Shown here in pieces: positions 54,434 through 64,000 of a DNA stretch of 64,000 bases. Made by a program: the position numbers and the translations under genes. The notes below the pieces were generated by a model. It was not told the origin of the DNA, searched no databases, and saw only the letters and a program-made list of their open reading frames with translations. The stretch lies in assembly GCF_047675955.1 (NCBI RefSeq), contig NC_132914.1:41379521-41443520 (forward strand), in the 5' to 3' direction. The DNA is from Chlorocebus sabaeus (taxonomy: Eukaryota; Chordata; Mammalia; Primates; Cercopithecidae). Numbering within the stretch: the stretch's first letter is position 1; every line of letters begins with the position of its first letter.

Positions 54434-55721
54434 TTTCCCAAAAAAAAAATTTATTTTTTTAATTTTTGGTTAAAAGTATTGAATTGAGTTAAATGGTCAC
54501 ATTTACTATATGTGCAACCCAATTTCACTGACTCTTTGCAACCTCCAATTTCTAATCTTATTTAAAATCTCAAACACTTATTTCTTATCTCCGAGTGTAT
54601 CATACGGGCTTATAAAGTCGTCTGTCATATTCTGTTCTGTGCCCTCTATTGATGCTGACTTGCTGGGGACTGGTGGAGGTTAGTGCTTCATCACTGCTGT
54701 GGGCTTTAGGACTCCACCTCATCAGTCATCCATGCCCATGGGATGCTTTCTGAGAGTTTCCACATTTATAAGCCCCCAGGCTACTAAAATGAAGATGAAT
54801 TACGTGAAATTCTTCTTATTTCAAAACCTGTGCTGATTTCCACCCAGAAGAGGAAAAAATGTTCTCTTTTCTACCTATGAATTATGTATATTTATCCCCT
54901 AGTACAAGACAGTGTGCTTCTGTATCTGGTGGGGCTTAAACCAGGATACATGGGCTGAGCTTGACCCTTGTGTACCATCATGTGCTTCAGATGCAATGTT
55001 ATGTTGCCTATTTCATTTGACATTTAGCCAGAAAGTAAACGATTGAAATTATTGGAATTCTTTCCTTTCAGTTTAGCAAGCCAGTCTGAATCCCAGCTTT
55101 AAGCTCAAACTAGCCACTTGCCATGTATGCGCAGCACAGAACATGTTAAACATATATATCGCCAGTACCATTAGTAGCTGCATAAATAATGTTTGAGGTT
55201 AATCTGTATGCTAATTAAATATATGTTTAGAAAAATTCACTATATCTCAGTTTTGGTCTTATATATCTTGAAGTTATTAGTTGCATACATTTGTCAAGGA
55301 ACTTTTGTACTTTAATGGAATAATTCAATTCAAAATTGGCAGTGGAATTCTTACCTGAAATCAGTAGAAGCACCAGGGTGCTTTAGTCCTAAAACATTGG
55401 CTGGCATATCCTTTCCATTAATGGATAATTGATTTGTTCTCCCTTATATAAAGTGAAGTGCTATGTAACTGTAGATTCAACACTCTTCTCCCCTCTTCCA
55501 ATTAGCTTGCTGCTCCTCTTTGTGAAATTCAGGAGTTATATTGCTTAAAGTCTTCTGATAAACATTTTCATAAGCTAGGGAATATAGTCTGAGAAAAAAT
55601 AAATGGTTACATTGGAATTTCAGATTTAAATTCACATTAGTCATTCTTAAAATATCTACCCCTTTAAATTTGATTTTTTAAGTGAATTATAAAACCTTAG
55701 GGAAGAACAGTTTGTGAAATA
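54434..55721. other. Unique sequence, about 1.3 kb
   Basis: No repeat or gene recognised. An A8-TTTATTTTTTTAA patch lies at about 54440-54465. Confidence 0.45.
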
Positions 55722-55735
55722 TTGGAATTAATTCT

Positions 55736-56034
55736 GTTTTTTTTTTTTTTTTTGAGACGGAGTCTCGCTCTGTCGCCCAGGTTGGAGTGCAGTGGCCGGA
55801 TCTCAGCTCACTGCAAGCTCCGCCTCTCGGGTTCACGCCATTCTCCTGCCTCAGCCTCCCGAGTAGCTGGGACTACAGGCGCCCACCACCTCGCCCGGCT
55901 AGTTTTTTGTATTTTTTAGTAGAGACGGGGTTTCACCGTGTTAGCCAGGATGGTCTGGATCTCCTGACCTCGTGATCCGCCCGTCTCGGCCTCCCAAAGT
56001 GCTGGGATTACAGGCTTGAGCCACGCACCCGGCC
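55736..56034 (-). mobile_element. AluYR-type Alu, antisense, perfect 14-bp target duplication
   Basis: Near-consensus sequence with 'GTGGCCGGATCTCAGCTCAC', 'CCACCTCGCCCGGCTAG' and 'CAGGCTTGAG'. TTGGAATTAATTCT at 55722-55735 and 56035-56048. Among the youngest insertions in the window. Confidence 0.96.
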
Positions 56035-56048
56035 TTGGAATTAATTCT

Positions 56049-59000
56049 TACTTGAATATTTAAAAGAACTCTTCTCTCAAACCATTTAGACATGGTGTTC
56101 TTTTCACTGAAAGGTGCTTGAACTACCGAATAAAATATTTTTTTAGTAATAGAATAACTCAAGTTTCATACTTCTTTAATCATTTTGGCAAATAATATCT
56201 TTATCACGGTATTCATTTTTTATCCCTGCTATGTTTGTAGTTTTTCATTTCTAATACTTTTGTTACCTTCTCTCTTTTTTCTTCATCAGTGTAGTAAGAG
56301 ATTTGTTGGTTTTGTAAAACTAATGTTTTTGACTTTATTCATCCTCTATATTTTATTTTTGCCTTTGACTTAATTATTTTTTCATATCTTTTAATATCAA
56401 CTTTCTTTTGCTTTCTATGAGTTTATTACCTTGTGTTCTTTTTCTTAAGTTGGATATATAGCTTATAGACATTCAGCCTTTCTTTTATAATCTAAACAAT
56501 TGAAGACTAAGTTTCCCATTTTCAGCTATTTTTGTTGCATTCCAAAAATTTGAAATGTAGTCTCTTGATAATGTTTCTTAATCTCCATTGGGATTTTTGT
56601 TTTATTCATGAATTATTTTGAAATGTGTTTTTAAATTCTGAAGTGTGAGGTATAAAATTATTTAACATTTTGTTATTTCTAATTGATTACATTTGTTTGG
56701 AAATGTAGTCTGTGTGATATCTAATCTTTGAGCTTCACTGAGGTTTGTTTTGTCAATTTTAAAGCTTTCAATGCATGTTGGAAGAGATTATGTGTTCTCT
56801 AATTGTTGCATGCAGGGTTCAATATGAAGTCCATTAAATCAAGTTTTAATTGTAGTATTCAAATATACTATTTCTTTGTTAATTTTTTTTTTGGGGTTTG
56901 CATGACTTATTAAATGAGAGAGGAATGCTAACATCTCATGCTGATTATAGGTTTTAAAATTCCTTCCTATAGTTTATATGATTTTGTTTTACATACAGTA
57001 TTTTGAATCTATCTTATTTATATAATCTATCTTATTGATCAATTTTAAAATCATTCTATTTACCTGGAGAATTTAATATTTGTTATTATGTAATGATTCT
57101 CTTTATTCCTAACATTGTTTTTTAACTTAAAATCTATGTCGTCTGAAATTAATACATATTCTAGCTTTCTTTTGGTTAGTTTTATCTGGTATATAATTTT
57201 ACAGCCTATTACTTCCAACACTTCTGTATTCTTACTCATGGCTCTTGCAAACACACATCTTTGGATTTTTCTATCAGTTTTCTATCTTCTATCTAACAAT
57301 TATTGTCTTTTAACTGGCAAGACCAATATATTAAATTTATATTAGCATTTGATTCTGCCAAGTTTTTTTGTGTTTTCTGTTAGCACAACTTTTCCTTCTT
57401 TCTTTTTTCCCTTTTTTTTGCACAGATTGCATTTTGTTCCTTTTCTCTTTCTATCCCTCCTTCACTCCTCTGCTAGGTTTAGAAACTATGTATTAAATAT
57501 CTACTATTTTAGTGGCTACCCTTGATACTTTACTATGTATACTATGTATATTAAAAAACTATTCTATAGCTGATCAATGTCTTAATCACCTGCTAAATAA
57601 TATAAGTTCTCTAGAATGTTTTAACTATAATCAACCTCTTCTTACTTCCATAGGATTGCTGTTCAGTGTTCTAGTTCTTTTTTTTTTTTTAACTCCACAG
57701 AGTAGACATTAATATTTTTATTATTTTGTATAAACTATGTTTGTCTATATTTGATATATACTTGTTTCTTTTATCACCATTTCTTTTTGCCTCAGATATT
57801 TCTTCTGAGATCATCTCTGGAATTAGGTTCATTCTCCTTGAAGTACTTTTAAATGAAGGTATATAGGAGGTATACTCTCTCAGTTTTTGCTTTTTTTGTT
57901 TTCATTTTTAAAATCCTGTGACAAACGTCTTCTAGTGGAGTATTTAGTCCATTTGTACTTACATAACTATCAAATATTTGTGTTTAATTATATCACTTTA
58001 CCATGCTACTTTTTTATTTGCCTTATCTTTCTTTAGTTCTTTACTCCTTTTGCTTTGCTTCGGATAAATACAATATTTTAAATATTTTATTGTTACTACT
58101 ATACTACCTTGTTAGTTACACATACTTTTATTCATTTATTGATTACTCTAAAGAGTAAAACACGCAAAATTGACATTAAAGCCTACCTTTAATGAATATT
58201 GCCAACAATTTCCAAGAACCTTATAGGACATAACTTTATTGACCCCTTCTGCCTTGTAGTCTATTTTTGTCATAAACTGAAATTCCACATTTTAAATTCT
58301 AAATGATATTATTACTGTTTTTTTTAGTCTTTAACAGCATTATTGAGGTATAATGGACATATAACAAATTTCACATACTTAAGTATACAGTTTTCTAAGT
58401 TTCTGATATATGTATATAACTGTAAAACCACCACGACAGTCAGGATAACTATATCTGTGTGAGCTTTTGTAACCTGCTTCTCTTATCCTTCTATGCATTC
58501 ACACAATCACTGTTTATTTGCATTTTCTCAAAATTTATATAAATGGAATAATATATTATGTGCATACTTTACAGCTATTAAATCTATCCATTGGTTATTT
58601 CTTTGGTAAAATTAATAATTTTTATATATTTCCTTGAACATACTAATTGTAGTTTTCTGACTTCTGTGTTAAAATGCCAATCTTTGCATCATCACTGAGT
58701 CTACTTATGTTATCAATTTTTTCTCCTGGTTTTCAGCAATTTTTTATGTCTTGTTTCCTTGTGTGCCTAATTTTAAGAATTGAGTGTTAGAGATAATAGC
58801 CAAAGAATTGTAGAGATTCATGATTATACAATCTTCCCTAGAGAAAATTTTATTTTCTTCTAGTTTGTAGATACTGGGTTTCAGGCTTTCTTTGGTTTGA
58901 TCTGTTTCCCTTACTCCTATGATATTGCCTTTCATATATCACATCCTTAAAGCCTGAACTCTGCCCAGAATTCTTCTACTTTGATGTTCCCTGAATTCTA

Positions 59001-59615
59001 ATTATGAAGACTAAAATTTATGCTTAGTTTTTTTCACTTATCAGCAGTTCTCTGCTTGATCTTACCTCTCACCTATATAGTTTAGTAGGTGTCAGCAAAT
59101 GATCTATGGGAAATTGTGTTAGAATTTTGGGTCACTTTCTGAGTTTCCTTTTTCTTCTGGTATTTTGGTCTTTCATGTCCTGATTCCATTTGTAGACATG
59201 AATTTCAATTTTTTATCTCTGGTCCAGTGACACTGCCTTAAGCTCTAAGCCACAGTTTTCCATATGGTCTCTATGACACTGAAAATCAGCAAATCTCCCA
59301 AGGGGAAAAAGATGCAATAAATTTGGCTCATCTAAGTGCATTTTCTTTCCTTAGTGATCTTGGCCTTTCAAGTCTTGCCTGCCTTGCTTGCTTTTTGATG
59401 CCTTCAAACAGTGGCCTTCATTATGATAAATACACTTGCTAGGTACACAGCTATAGGTTGATAGTTATTTCCTCTGAGCAGTTTGAGGCACTGTCTTATG
59501 ACATCCATTGTTGCTGTTGGGAAGAGATCAGTATAATTATTGTTCCTTTCAAATAATCTGTCTTTACTGTCTGATTTTAAGATCTTTTTTGTCTTTTAAG
59601 ATAAATAAGTCCTGC
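56049..59615 (-). mobile_element. L1M, antisense: ORF2 5' half and pre-ORF2
   Basis: Antisense L1M phrases: 'TGTTGCATTCCAAAAATTTG' (56533), 'TTTGTTTTGTCAATTTTAAAG' (56743), 'GGAGTATTTAGTCCATTTG' (57936), 'GATTACTCTAAAGAG' (58141), and after a gap 'ATGACATCCATTGTTGCTGT' (59498) and 'ATTTTAAGATCTTTTTTGTC' (59573). A second L1 tail (58330-58575) sits inside it. 58576-59400 is hard to place. No frame survives. Confidence 0.75.
58330..58575 (-). mobile_element. Old L1 3'UTR piece, antisense
   Basis: 'TTATTGAGGTATAATGGACA', 'ACTGTAAAACCACCACGACA' and 'TATAAATGGAATAATATATT' match an old L1M 3' region. It lies within the other L1M in the same orientation. Confidence 0.7.
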
Positions 59616-59639
59616 AGTTACTACAGCTTACTTCCTGGA

Positions 59640-60412
59640 GAGTTTTTGGCCTCATTGCAGGAAGAAGGAAATCAGGCAGAGGCCAGCGTCTTCCTGAATT
59701 GAGGAGATAGAGTTGGGTGTGGGGAGACCAAGACAGCTATTTAATATGGCAGAGTACCGGAGTGAAAAAGACAGCACAGTACCAGAGTGAAAAAGACAGC
59801 ACAATGGAATAACCCTAGAGATCTGAAGATGCCTCTTGAGTCTTCACTGAGTAATGATCACCCACAGGGATGCGAGAAACCACCCAGAGCTGGGAAAAGT
59901 ATCACTCAAAAGGAACACAGTAAAAATTCTTAGAGCTTACACAGGGCTAAGAAAAGTTTGTGTCCCTACAAGGCAAAAACACAAAATCTTGTCATTTATG
60001 TGCCATCAGGTAGAGTACTCAGAATGGTGGAAGTGGGGCAAAATTAACCCTGAAGGCTCCTGCTGCCTAACAAAATTTAATATAAATATTCAGTAGCATC
60101 AAACTATTTCCAAGTAATTTAAATGCATCCAAGAACAAAACTCAAGAGTACTTACAGGCATACAAAAATATCCTGTACCCATGAAGGTGAAAATTCACAA
60201 TGTCTGGCATCCAGTCAAAAATTACCAGACACACAAAGATGCAGTAAAATATGACCCATAATCCAGAAGAAAAATAAGTCAAGAGCCCAGAAATGATACT
60301 GTTGATATAGTTAGTAACAATGATATCAAAACATAACTATGTTCCATATGTTTCAGAGGGTAGAGAAATGCCCATGTGTTAAATTGAGACATAGCAGATT
60401 TCAAATACTTTA
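59640..60412 (+). mobile_element. L1M 5'UTR/ORF1-proximal part, sense (inverted relative to 56-59.6 kb)
   Basis: 'AATTCACAATGTCTGGCATC', 'AATATGACCCATAATCCAG' and 'AACTATGTTCCATATGTTTC' are L1M 5' sequence in plus orientation. It follows the minus-strand L1M with about 25 bp between. A 25-bp tandem duplication sits at 59753-59802. Confidence 0.75.
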
Positions 60413-60422
60413 CATTTGGTAA

Positions 60423-60732
60423 TTTTTTTTTTTTTTTTTTTTTTTTTTTGGAGATGGAGTCTTGCTCTGTTGCCCAGACTGGAGTGCAATGGCTCGATCT
60501 TGACTCACGGCAAGCTCCGCCTCCTGGATTCACGCCATTTTCCTGCCTTAGCCTCCCCAGTAGCTGGGACTACAGGTGCCTGCCACCATGCCTGGCTAAT
60601 TTTTTGTATATTTTAGTAGAGACTGGATTTCACCGTGTTAGCCAGGATGGTTTCAGTCTCCTGACCTTGTGATCCGCCTGCCTCGGCCTCCCAAAGTGCT
60701 GGGATTACAGGCATGAGCCCCCGTGCCCAGCC
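60423..60732 (-). mobile_element. AluY, antisense
   Basis: Full length with a pure T27 tail. ATTTGGTAATTT at 60413-60424 and 60735-60746 is the target duplication. Confidence 0.95.
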
Positions 60733-60746
60733 TATATTTGGTAATT

Positions 60747-61679
60747 TCAATATTTAAAGTTTTTCTATTGTCTAAAGTTTTATTTGCTATTTCTATCGAC
60801 TCTCACTGATGGTAACACTTCTTTTTGAGTTTAGTGAGTTTTTATTTTGAACTCATATTTTAATAATCTATCTAAATTCTGAGGGTTTAAATAAAGCTTG
60901 TTTTTCTCTAGAGAGTATTCACATTTGCCAAATTTGGAATCCAGTAGATAACTATAGTTTAAGGACAACTTTACATTCTTTGAAGGATCCTGATTTATGC
61001 TGGGAGACCCAGGCTTGGCATCTCTACCTTGCAGTGTCCTTGAGCTTACTTTTATTTTATTTTCTCAGCGTTTTTATGGGTGTTTGGTCTGAAAATAATG
61101 CTAGATTTTAGGTTTGCTTACTGGTACTCTTTAAATTTTAGCTGACTCTTGCCTCTAGCCCTTTTGATGTGCATGAAAATCTGTGTTTGTTGTGTTTCCC
61201 CTAATTACCATAGTACACAGCAATGGCCAGGCACATAGTTAGAATTAAGAATTTGCCATATGAGTTATTATCATTAATACAGAAGCCTGTGGTATTTAAA
61301 ATTATATTATTTCTAGATTTTTTAAATCGTAGGAGTCTAGATAAAATAGAGAAAATGGCTGCCTCATATAAGAATTTATATGAAATAACTTTGTTAGATT
61401 TTTAATAAAAATTTTTTGATAGTCGGATTTACTTTGCTCTGATTTCATTAAATAAGATTTTTTTTTTTCCCCCCAGAACTGGATACTTTTTGTTTGAACA
61501 CCTTTCAAATACCCTTTTCGATGGTGATCACCAAAGTGATTCCTGTATCCTGTTCTTTTGATTCTGCTTTAACTTGGGCTTGGATAATTATTGGAAAATT
61601 GTCTGAAAGATCCTTACACTTGGCTTAAAAGAAATAATCATTGATAGATTTGTCCTAACTCACCTTAAAGTACATCAAA
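60747..61679. other. Unique sequence, about 0.9 kb
   Basis: AT-rich, no repeat or gene recognised. Frame 61302-61508 (-) is not convincing. Confidence 0.45.
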
Positions 61680-61800
61680 AGAATCCTGGACTCTGCCTTC
61701 AAACTGTTGTGTGACCATTGGTGGGTTATTTGAACTACTTACACCTCAGCTTTCTCATTTATTAATCAAAGGAGTTGAAATACATTATTCTTGGACATTA
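61680..61800 (+). mobile_element. MIR fragment
   Basis: 'GTTGTGTGACCATTGGTGGG' and 'ACACCTCAGCTTTCTCATTT' match the MIR core. Confidence 0.75.
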
Positions 61801-62386
61801 CTAGGGGATTAAAAAGCATAGCAACTTATAATTAGCACCTCTCTTTGATACTCCTAATCTGTCATTTAAACTTGTATCTTATGAGTTAATATATTTTCGT
61901 AAATCTATAAATGGAATGTGTAGAGACAATAGCACATTTTCAAGTACGAGACACCAGTCTGTAAGACTTAGAGGACTTTTGGAAAGCCGTGAATGAAAAT
62001 CAAATTCAGGATAAAAGGGAGAGTCAGAGAGATCTGAATGCATAGGTACAAATAATAGGAATACTATTATTTGTAAATGTGGATGACATGGCAGAATCTT
62101 GGCCTTGGCATTCACGCCTTGTGATTGATCAAGATTGCTTAAGACCATGGAAATCAGCCTGCAGGGGATTATTCTTGACAATTTAACTTTTCCTTCTTAA
62201 CTGCATTAATATCATGCCTAAAGTTAAAGGAAAACCTATTTTAAAATTGTCAAGTATTCTTGTTCTTTAATATTGGTATTAGTATAATGGTGAAGATGTA
62301 AGAATTTAATAATGTTAGTAATATTAATTTTTAAGAATTGGGAACTATACTTTCTATCTTATTACCCATTTCAAAATGCAGATTTC
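61801..62386. other. Non-repeat sequence
   Basis: No repeat recognised. The antisense frame 61879-62181 (100 codons) has no known domain. Confidence 0.45.
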
Positions 62387-62678
62387 TTTTTTTTTTTTTT
62401 GAGATGGAGTCTCACTCTGTCGCCAGGCTAGGGTTCAGTGGCATGATCTCGGCTCACTGCAAACTCTGCCTCCTGGGTTCAAGCGATTCTCCTGCCTCAG
62501 CCTCCCGAGTAGCTGGGACTACAGGTGTGTGCCACCACACTCAGCTAATTTTTGTATTTTTAGTAGAGACGGGTTTCACCATGTTGGCCAGGATGGTCTC
62601 AAACTCTTGACCTTGCGATCTGCCTGCTTCAGCCTCCCAAAGTACTGGGATTGCAGGCGTGAGCCACTGCTCGCGGCC
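62387..62678 (-). mobile_element. AluS, antisense
   Basis: Full-length antisense Alu. Short 'CAGA(A)TTTC' duplication around it. Confidence 0.94.
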
Positions 62679-63810
62679 CAGAATTTCAATAGTGATAGTC
62701 TCTAAGGGTTCAGAAAATATTATGTTTACTTTTACTTGAATTATAAAAATAGATTAAAAGAATTTTGATTATTAAATGTTGAAATAATGTTTCTAAAATA
62801 ATTATTTTAAACCTACTATAGCTAGTTATGTCATATTAGGTTAAGTGATATCAAATTGCTGATATTTGATGGGTTTTGACCTTAAAAATGCTATTTGATA
62901 TAACTTCACTTAGTAATAAAATATAGGCCAAATTGATTGCATCAAAATTAGAGAACATAATATATGTATGCATAAATTAAGTGTGCTGATAAATCTTATC
63001 CTGGGCTACAAGGTAATATGTAGCATTAATTTAGCATTCTTTTTATTTGATGGCTAACTTTTCCTTAAAAGGAAAACTAATAGATTCTAATAAATGAATA
63101 CCTTTATTTTCTCTTGCAGTCATGTTTTTTCATGTTGAGCAATAAGCAATTTGAGTTAAACTTGAGGATGGTTTAATGGAAAGAGCCAAATTGTAATAGT
63201 AAAATACAATATTCAGACTCTCTCAAATGGAAGGTTTATTACTGTGTTACTGAGACTAATTTATGTCAACATGTGTTTATTTAGTAATTTTACTAAACAT
63301 TTATTTTAATATACACACTTTTGAAATTGACATTTAGTTAAATTGACATTAAACTTTAGATCCGAACACACTATCATTCATACTGTTTCTAACCATGCTT
63401 TTATTTTCCTTTTTTTTGGTAGAAGCTTTTTTGAATTTCACATTGTAATCTTCGTTAGTATTATATGAGATTGTATCTCAATATTCAGTGTTTGATATTC
63501 TGTCAAATTCAGAGAATAGCCGACATTTCTTGAGTATGCTCCTATTCCTAATAAGGGATGATAACCATCTGCTCAATGTTTTTAAATTCTCTTTGTACCC
63601 TGAAATAAGATTTGATCTGAATATTAATGTAATGGTACTCTTAGAGTGCAAAAGTTTTATGATCTTACATTTATTGTATAAAGTCATGTTTGTCTAACTA
63701 GACCATCCTAACTGCCATAGTGATACTCTGGTGTAGTTTGTTAGATAACTTGGTTGATGTTCCATTCATGGAATAATTCTTATATTTTAGTTATTTTTAT
63801 TCTGTTACCA
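62679..63810. other. AT-rich unique sequence, about 1.1 kb
   Basis: No repeat or gene recognised. Opposed short frames at 63478-63687 (-) and 63488-63697 (+) mirror each other and look like chance. Confidence 0.5.
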
Positions 63811-64000
63811 TTTTTTATTTTTTTGTTTGAGGCAGAGTCTCACTCTGTCACCCAGGCTGGAATGCAGTGGCATGATCATGGCGCACTGCAGCCTCGACCT
63901 CATTGGGCTCAGTCGATTCTCCCACCTCAACCTCTGGAGTAGCTGGGACTACAGGTGCTCCACCATGCCTGGTTAATTTTTTGTATTAGAGATGAAGTTT
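63811..64000 (-). mobile_element. AluJ, antisense, cut by window edge
   Basis: T-rich tail then 'GAGGCAGAGTCTCACTCTGT', 'CTGCAGCCTCGACCTC'. The copy continues past the window. Confidence 0.94.

Noticed and set aside
61879..62181. 100-codon antisense frame
   Set aside because: AT-rich non-repeat sequence, no domain or motif recognised. Not distinguishable from chance.
1..64000. Search for tRNA, 5S, U6, 7SK, Y RNA genes or processed pseudogenes
   Set aside because: No recognisable cores of these RNAs or of familiar mRNAs were seen. Diverged copies could be missed without a computed search.

Overview
This 64-kb window is nuclear DNA of a primate, most likely an Old World monkey (Cercopithecidae). 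It carries more than 30 Alu copies. Four of the youngest (23251-23512, 45182-45455, 46392-46701, 55736-56034) share AluY variants that I associate with the Old World monkey AluYR lineage, not human AluY: 'GGCCGGATCTCAGCTCAC', 'CCACCTCGCC(C/T)GGCTA', and 'CAGGCTTGAG' in place of 'CAGGCGTGAG'. I recognise no protein-coding exon, tRNA, snRNA, CpG island or CRISPR array. The window reads as intergenic or deep-intronic sequence, and nearly all the open frames sit inside Alu or LINE sequence or are chance frames.

Layout. 0.4-3.5 kb is an old L1M (+) covering the pre-ORF2 and ORF2 endonuclease part, broken by three Alus. 4.0-5.75 kb is a younger L1 3' end (-) with three Alus. 5.75-15.57 kb is repeat-poor, apart from a few Alus, a 94-bp L1 tail and old LINE debris, and it holds the longest repeat-free stretch (12.41-15.57 kb). 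15.6-18.3 kb has a tandem Alu pair and a 190-bp local duplication. 18.8-19.2 kb is a solo-LTR-like element with TATA and polyadenylation signals. 22.8-23.7 kb is a hAT transposon with 8-bp target repeats, sitting inside a MIR and itself hit twice by Alu at the same site. 25.9-28.5 kb and 47.9-50.9 kb are L2 fossils, each split by several later insertions. 31.2-32.4 kb is a third L2 with two Alus and a CA repeat. 37.9-38.75 kb has a second local duplication. 56.0-60.4 kb is an L1M that looks 5'-inverted (minus 3' part, plus 5' part). The window ends inside an AluJ.

No genes work together here. The interest lies in the layered insertion history, two independent short direct duplications with similar spacing (about 665 and 709 bp), several 20-66 bp tandem duplications, a few structure-forming sequences (a 12-bp perfect hairpin, a 27-nt mirror polypurine tract, a close inverted Alu pair), and one non-repeat antisense open frame near 14.8 kb. 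I found nothing I can defend as a novel biological system. Family names are given from recognition of consensus phrases, without a database search. Boundaries of old elements are approximate to tens of bases.
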